A stretch of 64,000 nt of DNA from Goekera deserti (GCF_010685995.1 NZ_JAAGWK010000011.1:62001-126000), one strand, 5' to 3'. Counted from the first letter of the stretch, positions 52,996 through 62,800 are shown. Translations and numbers: made by a program. The notes: generated by a model not told the origin, from the letters alone.

Positions 52996-55398
52996 TCAGC
53001 CCACCATCGCGGGGACGACGTCCGCCACCTGCAGCACGCCGGCCGCGGCGAGCCGCTCGATCTCGTGCGCATCCAGGCCCAGCACCCGGTGGGCGACGTC
53101 CCGGGTGTGCTCGAACAGCAGCGGACCGGGCCGGAGCTCCGGATCGGGCACGACGCCGAAGTGGGCGTGCCGCGCCTCGGCCAGCAGCGGCCCGCCGAGC
53201 TGCGGTTGGGGCTGGACGGCCAGGAACCCGCGGGCCTGCAGCTGCGGGTCCTCCGGCAGATCGGGCACCCGGAGCATCGCACCGGCCGGCACACCGCCGG
53301 CCTGCAGCAGCGTCATCGCCTCGCGGGGCGGGTGCAGCGCGGTCCAGGCGCCGACCAGCTCGTCCACCTCGGCGCGGTGCAGCACGCGGTCCCGGGCCGT
53401 GGCGAACCGCGGGTCGACGGCGAGCTCGGGGCGGCCGACGACAGCGGCCAGGCACGCCCAGTCGGCGTCACCCCGCACGTCGACGACCAGCCACTCGTCG
53501 TCCCCGGCGCACGGGTGGATGCCGCGCGGGGCATCACCCGCCCCGACGTTCCCGGTGCACCGAACCGACCCCGGGGCGAGGGACTCCCGGGCCAGGGCGG
53601 GCGCCAGCTGCCCCAGGATGGTGTCGGCCTGGCTGGAGGAGATGTGCGCGCCGCGGCCGGTGCGGCGGCGGCGGGCGAGGGCGGCCAGCACGGTCAGCGC
53701 CTGGATCCTGGCAGCGGTGTGGTCGGGGTAGATGGTGGAGGCGTCACTCCAGCTGTCCGGCCGGTCGGGGTAGGCCCACAGGTCGGTCAGCCCGGCGCTG
53801 GCCCGGACCAGTGGGCCGTATCCCATCCGCCGGCTCCACGGCCCGCTGGGCCCGAAGGCGCTGCTCTCCGCGGTGACGATGCCGGGGTTGATCGCAGCCA
53901 GCGCCTCGTGGGAGAAGCCGAGGGACTCCATCGTGCCGGGCTTGAAGTTCGACAGGACGACGTCGGACACCCGCACGAGCCGGCGGAAGAGGTCCTTGCC
54001 CTCGTCCGAGCGCAGGTCCAGGCCGAGGCTGAGCTTGCCGCGATGGCCGTAGGCGAACGTCGCCGAGATCGGACCGGGGACGAACGACTGCCGGGCGCCG
54101 TCCGGGAACGCCGCCGACTCGATCTTGACGACCTCGGCCCCCATGTCCGCGAGCAGCCGGCCGGTCTCGGCACCGACCACGATGACGCCGAGGTCGAGCA
54201 CCCGCAGGCCCTGCAGCGGGCTCGCCGCCGCCTCCGAGCGTGACCCGGTGCTCGCCACCGTGGCGGCGGTCAGGTCGTCGAGCAGCGCGTCGTCGGCGCC
54301 CGGCAGCGGCGCCGGGTGCCGCAGCCCGGCACGCTCGCCGTCGACCGTCACGAAGCCGTTGGGCAGCCGGATCGTGCCGAGACCCTCGACCGGGACATCC
54401 ACCAGAGCGGCCACCTCGGAGAAGTGATCCGTCTGCAACACCTCGTGCAGCGTGAGCAGCCCGGCGATCGGGAAGCCGTGCTCCATGCCGGCGGCCATGA
54501 GCTCCTCGCGGGTACGGCCGGCGAACCGCTCCGCGATGTAGGGGTAGATCTGCCCGGCTGCAGCGAACCGCTTGCCGAGCTGCTCCAGCGCCGGGTCGGC
54601 GAACTCCTCGGGCTCGCCCAGCCAGGCGCGCATGCCCCGCCACTGCCGCGGCGCCAGCAGGCAGATCCGCACGTGCCCGTCGGCGCAGGCGAAGACCGGG
54701 TACAGGTGGCGGGCGTCCGGGCGTCCTCGCGGGCCGTCCTTCGCCGGCACACCGCCGGTCGCACTGCCGCCCATGCCGAACCCCGGGTCGAGCACGCCGG
54801 CCGTCGCCTCGAGCACGGAGACGTCCACGTGCTCCCCGGCGCCGGTGACGGCGGCGTGGTACCAGCCCACCAGGGCCGCCCAGGCGCCCTGCACCGCAGC
54901 CGACTGGGTGGCGAGCTCGCCCGGCGGCAGCACGGGCGGGATGCCCGGCAGCCCGGAGCGGGCCAGGACGCCTCCGAGAGCGAGCTGCACCCACTCGGTG
55001 CCCGCCCAGTCACGGTAGGGCCCGTCCTGGCCGAACGCCGACAGCGACAGCACGACCAACCGCGGGTTGACCTGCTGCAGCACGTGCTCGGTCAGGCCCG
55101 CGGCAGCCAGCTCCCCGGGTCGGCCGTCCTCGACCAGGATCCCGGCGGTGGCGATCAACCGGAGCAGCCGCTGACGGTCCCCGTCGTCCGACGGATCGAG
55201 CCGGACGCTGCGCTTGTTCGCGTCGAAGGCCAACCGGTGCAGGTCGGTCGCGTCCACGTCGCCGTGGTCCACCCGGACGACGTCAGCGCCCAGGTCGGCC
55301 AGGAGTCGGGTGGTCAGACGCCCCGCCGCAGAGGTCAGGTCGACCACGCGCAGGTCGGTGAGCAGATCGGGGCTGCTGGAGCGCGTCGAGCTGGTCAT
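52996..55398 (-). CDS. Tandem-domain CaiB/BaiF CoA-transferase
   Basis: The product is 800 residues with two CaiB-like domains. The first (about 10-395) has LTDLRVVDLTSAAGRLTTRL, SLSAFGQDGPYRDWAG and DVSVLEATAGVLDPGFG; the second (about 405-800) has LRVLDLGVIVVGAETGRLLA, DMGAEVVKIES, SNFKPGTMESLGFSHEALAA and SSAFGPSGPW. Similar double-length proteins exist in mycobacteria (Rv1866 type). It moves CoA between acids, starting degradation of an unusual carboxylic acid. It is divergent from a LysR gene with a LysR box between, and upstream of the thiolase-hydratase gene. Confidence 0.9.
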   Translation of the reverse strand: MTSSTRSSSPDLLTDLRVVDLTSAAGRLTTRLLADLGADVVRVDHGDVDATDLHRLAFDANKRSVRLDPSDDGDRQRLLRLIATAGILVEDGRPGELAAAGLTEHVLQQVNPRLVVLSLSAFGQDGPYRDWAGTEWVQLALGGVLARSGLPGIPPVLPPGELATQSAAVQGAWAALVGWYHAAVTGAGEHVDVSVLEATAGVLDPGFGMGGSATGGVPAKDGPRGRPDARHLYPVFACADGHVRICLLAPRQWRGMRAWLGEPEEFADPALEQLGKRFAAAGQIYPYIAERFAGRTREELMAAGMEHGFPIAGLLTLHEVLQTDHFSEVAALVDVPVEGLGTIRLPNGFVTVDGERAGLRHPAPLPGADDALLDDLTAATVASTGSRSEAAASPLQGLRVLDLGVIVVGAETGRLLADMGAEVVKIESAAFPDGARQSFVPGPISATFAYGHRGKLSLGLDLRSDEGKDLFRRLVRVSDVVLSNFKPGTMESLGFSHEALAAINPGIVTAESSAFGPSGPWSRRMGYGPLVRASAGLTDLWAYPDRPDSWSDASTIYPDHTAARIQALTVLAALARRRRTGRGAHISSSQADTILGQLAPALARESLAPGSVRCTGNVGAGDAPRGIHPCAGDDEWLVVDVRGDADWACLAAVVGRPELAVDPRFATARDRVLHRAEVDELVGAWTALHPPREAMTLLQAGGVPAGAMLRVPDLPEDPQLQARGFLAVQPQPQLGGPLLAEARHAHFGVVPDPELRPGPLLFEHTRDVAHRVLGLDAHEIERLAAAGVLQVADVVPAMVG

Positions 55399-55495
55399 GC
55401 GGACTCCCGTGCTGGGGCGGGCGCCACTGCACCGCCGGTCTGCCCACCGTCACGCTGGGACAGGCGCCTGACCAGCGTCGATCCGGCACGGCCGC

Positions 55496-55512
55496 GTTGC
55501 GCCGCACGCAAC
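55496..55512. promoter_or_regulatory. LysR box between the CoA-transferase and lysR
   Basis: gttgcg (55496-55501) and cgcaac (55507-55512) are exact inverted repeats around ccgca, and contain a T-N11-A core (55498 to 55510). It lies in the 249-base divergent promoter region, the expected target of the adjacent LysR protein. Confidence 0.72.
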
Positions 55513-55647
55513 GAGCTGCGGTGACGCCGGCCAGCTCCGGGTCGAGCCCGCTCGCGTGCTCGACCGTGCGGCCTCGCGATCGGCTCTGCGCCGGACGCCC
55601 GACCGCGCTGATTGACCGGACATCCGCCGCACCGGAGACTCCCGCTG

Positions 55648-56559
55648 ATGGAGCTCCGTCACCTGCAGGCCTTCGTCACGGTCGCCGAGGAACTCCACTT
55701 CGGTCGTGCAGCGACCCGGCTGCAGCTCTCCCCCTCCCCCGTCAGCCGGACGGTCCTGGAGCTCGAACGCGAGCTGGGTGTCCAGCTGTTCGCCCGCAGC
55801 CACCACCGGGTGGAACTCACCGGCGCCGGCACGGAGCTGCTCCCGGCGGCTCGGCGGCTGCTCGACGACTGGGCCTCCTTCACGACCTGCGGCCGCGCCC
55901 TCGGCCAGGAGCTGGCGGCGCCGCGCATCCGCATCGGCTCGCCGAGCCTGGCGCCGTCGGACGTGGTGGACCAGCTGGCCTCCGTCCTCGCCGAGTTGTA
56001 CCCGGGCGTCCCCGTGGACGTCGAGTTCGACTCGTCAGTGGGTCTGCTCGCGGCCCTGCGGAGGAGGGAGCTGGACCTCGCCGTGGCACACCTGCCGGTG
56101 GACGATCCCGACGTCCTCGTGCTGCCGCTGGCCCGCTACCGGTGGGCCGTGGTCGTGCCCTCGCACGACGAGCTCGCCCGACGCGCGGGACTGGACCCCG
56201 CGGACCTGGCCGGGCGGCGGGTGCTGCAGCTGAGCAGGGCGGTGCAGCCGGCCACGATGGAGCGGCTGAGCCGGTGGCTCACCGACCTCGGGGCGATCGT
56301 GGAACACCTGCCCGACCCGGACCTCGTGCGCCTGGCGCACCTGGTGCGGCACGGCCGCGGGGTCGCGCTGACCGTCATGTCCGGCGTGACCGAGCAGGTG
56401 TTCACGCAACCGGGCCTGACGCTGGTGCCGATGCAGGACCCCGGACTCGGCATCGGACTCGGCCTCGTCTGGCGGGTCGCTGATGACGGGTCGCGGCTCG
56501 TCCGGGAGGTCCTGCCTCGGCTGTCGCGCCTGGCGGGTGGATGCCCGCCGGGATCGTGA
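55648..56559 (+). CDS. LysR-family transcriptional regulator
   Basis: The product is 303 residues. MELRHLQAFVTVAEELHFGR and SPSPVSRTVLELERELGVQL form the helix-turn-helix, and the effector domain begins near residue 90 (RIRIGSPSLAPSDVVDQLAS). It is divergent from the CoA-transferase/thiolase-hydratase genes and probably switches them on with a pathway acid or CoA ester. ATG at 55648 is preceded by GGAG ten bases upstream; an earlier in-frame start at 55612 would add 12 residues. Confidence 0.92.
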   Translation: MELRHLQAFVTVAEELHFGRAATRLQLSPSPVSRTVLELERELGVQLFARSHHRVELTGAGTELLPAARRLLDDWASFTTCGRALGQELAAPRIRIGSPSLAPSDVVDQLASVLAELYPGVPVDVEFDSSVGLLAALRRRELDLAVAHLPVDDPDVLVLPLARYRWAVVVPSHDELARRAGLDPADLAGRRVLQLSRAVQPATMERLSRWLTDLGAIVEHLPDPDLVRLAHLVRHGRGVALTVMSGVTEQVFTQPGLTLVPMQDPGLGIGLGLVWRVADDGSRLVREVLPRLSRLAGGCPPGS

Positions 56560-56768
56560 CGGCACGTCGCACAAGCGGCCTGCGTGTGTGGGCTCGCTCG
56601 CCCTTCCCGAGTCGGCAGGAGGCCCGCGTCCGCTCCACAGTTCGAGCACCGCCGGGCGGTCAGCCGGCTTCACGGTCTCGTCCACCGTTGCGTTCTCGCG
56701 TGAGACGGGTCAGGTCCGACCCGCGGCCGCCAGGAGCTCGACCTCGCGAGGCCACCTAGGGTCAGGGC

Positions 56769-56924
56769 ATGCGCGCTGTGCAGCTCACCGAGTTCGGAGG
56801 ACCCGAGGTCCTCACCGTCACCGACCTCCCCGACCCCGTCGCCGTCGAGGGCCAGCAGATCTACGACATCCAGGCGGCCGGGGTGAACTTCGCCGACACC
56901 CACCACCGCCTGTCGTCCAACTGA
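56769..56924 (+). pseudogene. N-terminal fragment of a quinone oxidoreductase (MDR), copy B
   Basis: The 51-residue ORF reads MRAVQLTEFGGPEVLTVTDL, PDPVAVEGQQIYDIQAAGVN and FADTHHRLSSN, again only the first strands of a medium-chain dehydrogenase. It has an intact leaderless-type promoter: TAGGGT at 56757-56762 ends 6 bases before the ATG. It is about two thirds identical to copy A at 50125 and stops at the equivalent position. It is a decayed gene or a deliberately short ORF. Confidence 0.6.
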
Positions 56925-57052
56925 CCTGACGCAAACCACCGACGACCGGCTGGTAGCCGCTCGTGGCAGGCACCCCAGGCGTCGGGCATCGCACCGGCGC
57001 TTGCCGACCCATGGAGTCCAGACAGAGGCCCCAGGCACCTAACAATGGCCGC

Positions 57053-57319
57053 GTGGCATCCCGACCCGCAGCCGACTTACGCTCCACCGTTCGGGCGGAC
57101 CCTGAGGGACAAGACTGGTGGTTCGCCGGCTGTGCGTGGCACCCGTCCGACGACGGCTGTGTGGTCATCCATCCCGACGACCTGCCCAGGTGCCGTGCGA
57201 CCGATCTGCAGCGGCTGCTGCGTCGCCTCTTCGATGCAGGCGCCTTCGACAACCCGGTCCTGGTCACCGAGGCAGACGAGAACCACATGCATGAAGACGG
57301 TGGGCCGGTGGCGGGCTGA
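57053..57319 (+). CDS. Small hypothetical protein
   Basis: The product is 88 residues without a family that I recognise. It contains QDWWFAGCAWHPSDDGCVVI, HPDDLPRCRATDLQRLLRRL and FDAGAFDNPVLVTEADENH. The His/Asp-rich mid-region could bind metal but this is speculation. AACAAT at 57041-57046 ends 6 bases before the GTG at 57053, an apparently leaderless start, which supports it being real. The frame extends upstream to 56963 without better evidence. Confidence 0.55.
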   Translation: MASRPAADLRSTVRADPEGQDWWFAGCAWHPSDDGCVVIHPDDLPRCRATDLQRLLRRLFDAGAFDNPVLVTEADENHMHEDGGPVAG

Positions 57320-57354
57320 ACGGATGAGCGAGCCTGGCGAAGTAGGTTGACGAC

Positions 57355-57642
57355 ATGGACGACGAGCTACTCAGCGGGCGCCACGGTCTCGATTCGAGGA
57401 GCGAGGTCTCCTTGGACGACCTGCTCGCCGCCGGTAACGCAATCGCACACCTGGCCCGGCTGGTGAAGTCCGGGGCGCTCTCGGACGACGAGATCGCCAT
57501 GATCAGCGACTCGCTAGGGGCCGGGCTGCACAGCGTCGAACACGAACGCCAGCCTCACGAAGAGCGGGGGCGCGAAGAGCTCGCCCGACGCCTATGGGCG
57601 ATCCGCAAGGCGTTGCGTGAGGACGTCAAGCGGGGTTTATAG
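57355..57642 (+). CDS. Small helical hypothetical protein
   Basis: The product is 95 residues, charged and predicted helical: SEVSLDDLLAAGNAIAHLAR, LVKSGALSDDEIAMISDSLG and REELARRLWAIRKALREDVK. No known domain is recognised. TAGGTT at 57343-57348 ends 6 bases before the ATG at 57355, so a leaderless message is likely. It follows the other small gene by 35 bases in less GC-rich DNA. Confidence 0.6.
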   Translation: MDDELLSGRHGLDSRSEVSLDDLLAAGNAIAHLARLVKSGALSDDEIAMISDSLGAGLHSVEHERQPHEERGREELARRLWAIRKALREDVKRGL

Positions 57643-58308
57643 CCCGCGCCCGGTCCCCGCCACCGCGCCCGCCCGTCAAGGACTGGGTTGAGATGGACGC
57701 TGTGTGTCAGTTCACCTAGCCGTCCAACGCTCATTGGCGCAGCACGCGCTCGCGAGTCCGCTCCCCCACAGGTCCCATTCGCCGACAGCCCGGTGGTCGG
57801 CGGGAGGGGGCGCTGGGTAGGCGGTGGCGATTGCGCCCATCGGCCCATTAAGCGCGCTTAGGGCCCGAGGCAGCAGTGCTCCACCAGTTGCGCAGGAGCG
57901 ATATGAAATTGCGGGTCCCCAGTCGCTGCAGGGCCCAGACTGCTGGACCGGCACGACGGTCGATCGCGGCCACGGCCGAGGCCGCGTCCGAGGCCGCGTC
58001 CGACGGAGGCAGCCCTTATGGCCATTCGGGCAGGGCGGGACGCGCTGCCGACCATGATGCCTAGGAAAAATGGGCCAGGTCTGCTTGGAGCCGCGCGAGA
58101 CGGCGGCGGCCCTCGCCCGGTGACAGCGAGGTATCGTCGGCTTACCTGGCTCGCCCCCACTGGATCAGGTTGAGATACGCGTGTGGGGTCCTGTCGCCCG
58201 CGCCAGGCCCCCACTCACTCCCGTGAAGCCACCGGGTTGTGGAGTTGAGGGGGCGATGCCTCCAGGTGAAGCGAGCGCGGGCCGCTTCCGTCATCTGACG
58301 GGACGAAC
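57643..58308. other. Gene-poor stretch with a palindrome and short repeats
   Basis: No convincing gene is seen over 666 bases. It contains a taagcgcgctta palindrome (57849-57860) flanked by ggccc/gggcc (57842-57865), a 12-base tandem repeat gaggccgcgtcc (57978-58001), and DNA with lower GC and more stop codons than the rest of the window. No attachment site or tRNA could be identified. Confidence 0.5.
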
Positions 58309-58476
58309 ATGTCACTAGAAATGTCGCTCGACTTGACGCCGGTCGTAACAACGGTCATCGCAGCCGCAACTGCCGTCGTCCTGGCTCGCGACAAGGGCAG
58401 CAAGAGCCACAAGGGTCGGGAGAGCTCGCCCAGGAAGCGCAGCAAGCATAAGCGAGGCTCGACCCGACGCGGGTAA
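58309..58476 (+). CDS. 55-residue membrane peptide with polybasic tail
   Basis: ATG at 58309 opens a 56-codon frame: an N-terminal segment MSLEMSLDLT, one membrane helix (PVVTTVIAAATAVVLA, about residues 11-26) and a very basic tail (RDKGSKSHKGRESS, PRKRSKHKRGSTRRG). The frame ends at TAA and a strong hairpin follows 4 bases later, which argues for a transcribed gene. The ribosome site is weak (GGGACGA). No family is recognised; it could be a small membrane regulator or toxin-like peptide. Confidence 0.5.
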   Translation: MSLEMSLDLTPVVTTVIAAATAVVLARDKGSKSHKGRESSPRKRSKHKRGSTRRG

Positions 58477-58480
58477 GCGC

Positions 58481-58513
58481 GGGAGGGTCGCCGGGTTAAC
58501 CGGCGCCCCTCCC
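58481..58513 (+). terminator. Terminator after the 55-residue membrane peptide
   Basis: gggagggtcgccgg (58481-58494) and ccggcgcccctccc (58500-58513) pair with a single mismatch around the loop gttaa. Confidence 0.75.
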
Positions 58514-58779
58514 CGTTCGTCAGTTCCTTGGTATTTCGTTGGAAGATCTCAAAGATGGTTTCTCGGTATCCAGGCGTCACCCAGCGGTCGATGCAGCCGA
58601 GTCAGCCGGCGCTCCAGAGACTGCGCGTCCTGCGAAGCCGAGCGCGAGCGCTGAGGACTGCCCCTCTTCAGTTGACTCGTCGGGCGGCATGGTCAGGCTG
58701 CGGTAGCGGCAAGGAGCGTCTCGCGCTCGACCACAGATGACGGGGGCTCCGCCCTATTGGGGCGATGGCCTAGGAAGCG

Positions 58780-59079
58780 TCAGGACAGCACCGCGAGCAA
58801 CTGCTCGACCGTGGGCGAACCGGCCAGTCCGGCCTCCGTCCGGAAGACCCTGCACGACAGCCCCACCGGTGCGCTGCGGTCCGCGAACGGATCCTGTCCG
58901 TCGACCAGCACCGTCGGCGAACCCCGGAACCCGGCTCTTTCCGCCTGCTCGGGCGTGGTGACCTGGCGGTACTCCACCTGCACCTCGTCCCGGCCGGCCT
59001 GCACCAGAGCTTCCCGTAGCCGCTGGTCGGCCAGCCGCCAATGCGGACAGCCGTCGAAGAACAGCAGCTCCACTCGCAC
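58780..59079 (-). CDS. Thioredoxin-like-fold small protein (often labelled alkylmercury lyase-like)
   Basis: The product is 99 residues. VELLFFDGCPHWRLADQRLR starts a thioredoxin-like strand with a single Cys in FDGCPHW, GFRGSPTVLVDGQDPF gives the cis-Pro loop, and SCRVFRTEAGLAGSPTVEQL ends it. Related proteins are often annotated as thioredoxin family or alkylmercury lyase but lack mercury-lyase cysteines. GTG at 59079 is chosen because GAGCGAGG lies seven bases upstream. It is encoded near the copper-storage protein gene; a thiol/metal role is plausible. Confidence 0.75.
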   Translation of the reverse strand: MRVELLFFDGCPHWRLADQRLREALVQAGRDEVQVEYRQVTTPEQAERAGFRGSPTVLVDGQDPFADRSAPVGLSCRVFRTEAGLAGSPTVEQLLAVLS

Positions 59080-59424
59080 GAAGACGCCTCGCTCAACGAT
59101 TCCGGGCGGGGTGGGCGAAGGCGGCGCACTCGTGACAGATTCCCGAGCCGGGTGTGGCGGCCAGCCCGCGAACTCGCCGCCACGAATACACCCCGCCGCA
59201 GCATCCGCAGCGACGCAGACCCGGAAAGGCCGCGACGACAGCAGGCAGCGCGAACATGTGACCATGGTGGCCCGCGCGACTGACGCTGCCAAGGCACCGA
59301 CCGCGATGTGCATCCAGCAGATGAGGTCTTCGGCCTCTGTTAAGGCCCAGCTCCGGCAGGGTAGGCCGTCATCGCCCGGTGCCAGGGGCAAGTCCTGAGC
59401 TCTACCCTCAGAGAAGGAGCGGAC
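59080..59424. other. Divergent intergenic region upstream of the Csp gene
   Basis: About 345 bases lie between the thioredoxin-like and Csp genes. The minus-strand frame stays open here and shows several cysteines, but it has no ribosome site and no recognisable family, so I do not call a gene. A GAAGGAG ribosome site occurs at the right end, just before Csp. Confidence 0.35.
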
Positions 59425-59829
59425 ATGACTGTCGCAGGCGAGATGTTGGCCAGCTATCCGAAGGACCTCGGGGGCGTCGACGCTGCGATGCTGCAGCGGT
59501 CCATCGAGGCTTGCTACGAGTGCGCGCAGGCGTGCACGGCATGCGCGGACGCCTGTCTGAGCGAGGACTCGGTGGCCCAGCTGACCACATACATCCGCGG
59601 CAACCTCGACTGCGCGGACGTGTGCAGCACGACCGGCCGCGTGCTCTCCCGACACACGGGCTACGACGCGAACCTCACCCGCGCCATGCTCGAGGCCTGC
59701 GTTGTGGCGTGCCGAACGTGCGCAGACGCCTGCGGGCAGCACACGGAGATGGATCACTGTCGGGTATGTGCCGACGTGTGCAGGCGTTGCCAGTCCGCCT
59801 GCGAGGAGCTGCTCACCTCGCTGAGCTGA
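59425..59829 (+). CDS. Four-helix copper-storage-type protein (Csp/DUF326)
   Basis: The product is 134 residues with 17 cysteines in CxxxC-type spacing: CYECAQACTACADAC near residue 30, CADVCSTTGRV, CVVACRTCADACGQH and CRVCADVCRRCQSACEELL. This is the pattern of the Csp family, in which cysteines lining a four-helix bundle bind many Cu(I) ions. No export signal is seen, so it is probably cytosolic (Csp3-like). AGAAGGAG lies eight bases upstream of the ATG. Confidence 0.9.
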   Translation: MTVAGEMLASYPKDLGGVDAAMLQRSIEACYECAQACTACADACLSEDSVAQLTTYIRGNLDCADVCSTTGRVLSRHTGYDANLTRAMLEACVVACRTCADACGQHTEMDHCRVCADVCRRCQSACEELLTSLS

Positions 59830-59850
59830 CCGGCAGGCGGGACGGCCGGT

Positions 59851-62800
59851 TCAGTCCCGAACGGGAGGCGGCAGCCATTCGCTGTCGTGTCGGAGTACGG
59901 CCGCCCACTCCCCTACAGTCCGCTCCGGGTGGTGTGCTGCCGCAGCGACTAGTCCGCGGAACTGGTGACCATAGCGGCGCAGGTCTGACCTGCTCACGGC
60001 GTCGCTGCGGGAGAGCGACGTGCACTCGATCCCGCTGCCGTGCGGATACAACCCGAGCTCGAGATCCAGCGCCGTGACGGTGGGTCGCTCCCCCAGTGGC
60101 TCCAGTTCGACCGCACCGATCGGCTGCCGTCCCGCGATCTCCGCGCTGTAGCCGGGGTCGAGTAACGACGGACGGGCGAGCAGGACCACGCTCGTCTGAT
60201 ACACCGGGTGCCGGGCAGGGTCCCGCGGCCCCGATGCGGCGAGTTCGACGAAGGGCACAGCGTCAGCCCCGTAGCCCGCGAGGGCCCTGTCGCGCACCTG
60301 CTCGAGGACCTCCCCAAGCGTCTGCCCGGACCGCACACGGCAACGGACCGGAACGGCATCGCCTGCGGGCCCCACAACGGTGGAGTGCTCGGGCAAGGGC
60401 CGGCCAGACGTCGGACAACCGACCACGAACTCGTTCTGGCCCGTCCACGCGTGAAGCGCAACCGCGTGCAGCGCCACAGCAACGATCTGTGGAGTGGCCC
60501 GCGCCTTCCGTGCCAGGTCATGGATCGTCGCCACCGACGCCGCGGGCAGGGTGAACTCCTCGATGAGGGCCGGGCCGGGCCGTTCCGAGCGGACGGCGTG
60601 GCCAGGGGGCTCCAGCGCCGGCGCGTCGCCCAGTTCGTCCGTCCAGAAGCCCCGTTGCCGCGCGAGTTCGTCCGCCGCCACTCGTTCGTACCGCTCCGCG
60701 GCGAGTTCTGAGTACTGCACGAACCGGCCGGGGCCTGCAGGCCGCGAGTGAATGGACGCCGCGTACAGCTCGAGCGCCTGATGCCCTAGCGACTCGACGG
60801 ACCAGGTGTCCGCGGCGGCCGGGTGCAGGGCCACCACGAGGAGATGATCGGTTGGTCCGCGCCGGACGACGACCCACCTGGCCGGCGGCTCCCTGTCCAG
60901 CGTCCAAGGGCGGTCCACGACCGATGCGATCGCACGTTCTGTCAGGCGCTCGACGGACAGTCCCGCCGACGTGACATCCACGACCAGTGGCGCTCGGTCA
61001 GGCCCCGCTCGCCAACCCGAGCCACTGGGTGTCTGTACCAGGACGGACCGAAGGAGGGTGTGCCGGCGCTGGAGTGTGCGCAAGGCATCCAGCATCGCGG
61101 GGACCTGGAGCCGGCCCGTGACCCGGGTGACGAGCATCAGCGACGGGCCCTCGCGATGGACCAGCGCGCGTTGCGTGGCAGAGAGCGCCGCCACCTCAGC
61201 GACCTGGCGGCCTGATTCCGAGGCCCGGCCGATCGTCGTCGCAGCCATCACCCGATCGATGGCCGTCGCCAGCGTGGCGATTGTCGCGTGCTCGAAGAAC
61301 AGCGCGGCCGGAAGCGTGGTGCCCAGCCTGCGTTGCAGGCGTTCTCGGACAGCCAGCGCTGTGAGCGAGTGTCCGCCGAGATCGAAGAGATCGGCATCCG
61401 GATCCACGGCCTCGACGGCGAGCGTCTCGCCCCACAGCCGGACCAGCAAGCCCTCGGTGTCGGAGTAAGGAGCGCGGACAGTGGGCGCGCGGACGGGCGT
61501 CACAACAGGCCGCAGGAGCGAGCGGTCGATCTTGCCGTTCGGCAGCCGGGGCAGCCTCTGCGCGAAGACATACGCCGCAGGCAGCATCGCGGACGGAAGC
61601 CTCTCCCCGAGGAACCGGCGCAGACTCGCGGGATCGGTGGAGATGTCGGTGCCGGCGACCAGGTGGGCCGTCAGACGGATCTCCGGCGGTCCGTCGTCGG
61701 CACTGCACGACTGCGCGGTGCTCGACAGGACCACGGCCTCGCGAATGCTGGGGTGGGCGAGCAGGGCCCGTTCGACCTCGACCGGCTCGATGCGGACTCC
61801 CCGTACTTTCACCTGGTCGTCGACGCGCCCTCCGAATCGGAGTTGGCCTGCGGACCACTGACCCAGGTCGCCGGTCCGGTATGCCCGCTGCCCTACAGCG
61901 CCGGCTGCCGGCACGAATCGCTCGGCCGTCTGCCCGGGACTGTGCAGGTACCCGCGGGCGAGTCCGGCGCCGGAGATGAAGATTTCCCCCGCGGCACCGC
62001 TCGGGACAGGTGCACCCGAGGGGTCGAGGAGCTCGATCCGGGTGTTCGCGACGGGGCGTCCGATGGGCGGTTCCCCCTCGAGCTCGGGATCCAGCACAGC
62101 CATGGTCGCGTAGCTGGTGTATTCCGTCGGCCCGTAGAGGTTCACCAGCTTGGCGATAGCGCTGCGCTCGTAGACCGTGCGGACGAGCCCAGCCCACACT
62201 GCCTCGCCGCCGACGATCGCAGTGCGGACCGTAGGCGGAAGGCTGTCGTGGCGAAGAAGCTCGTCGATCACCGATGGAACGCTGTGCAGCAACCGCACAC
62301 CCGTCGCCGACGACGCGGAGCCGATCGCGAGCGGACCGTCGCCCAGGACCGTCGTCCCGCCGACGGTGAGTGGCCCGAAGATCTCCAGAATCGAACAGTC
62401 GAAGCAGATCGAGGTCGAGGCCAACACACGGCCCAGGTCATCACCGAATACCTGCGCCGCCCACAGCAGCATGTCGGTCGCCCCGGCGTGGGTGAGTTCC
62501 ACCCCCTTGGGCCGGCCGGTCGAACCGGACGTGTACAGCACGTATGCCACGTCCTCGCTGATCGCACATCGACCGACGACCGGGACACGGGGTCGCAGGG
62601 GCTCCCCTACGTGAAGGACCCGCCGACGGGGGTCGTCGAAGTCGCGATCCCCCACGACAGCAACCACATCGGCGTCATCCAGCATGAGTTGCAGGCGCTG
62701 CTCGGGATAGGCGGGATCGAGGGGGACGTAAGCCGCGCCGCGGCCCATGATGCCGAGTAGCACGGCGACCAACTCGGGGCTGCGGCCCATCCGAACTGCG

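Noticed and set aside
50404-54243. A 1279-codon rightward open frame
   Set aside because: It is the mirror of the fused thiolase-hydratase and CoA-transferase genes; composition is repetitive and no domain is found.
57816-57830. GGGTA box as a SigF promoter
   Set aside because: No GTTT element lies 15-17 bases upstream and no gene follows.
58215-58580. 121-codon leftward frame starting near 58580
   Set aside because: It crosses the terminator hairpin and the small membrane-peptide gene on the other strand, and has no recognisable family.
59080-59757. Long N-terminal extension of the thioredoxin-like protein
   Set aside because: It would be antisense to the Csp gene; a good ribosome site exists at 59079 for the short form.
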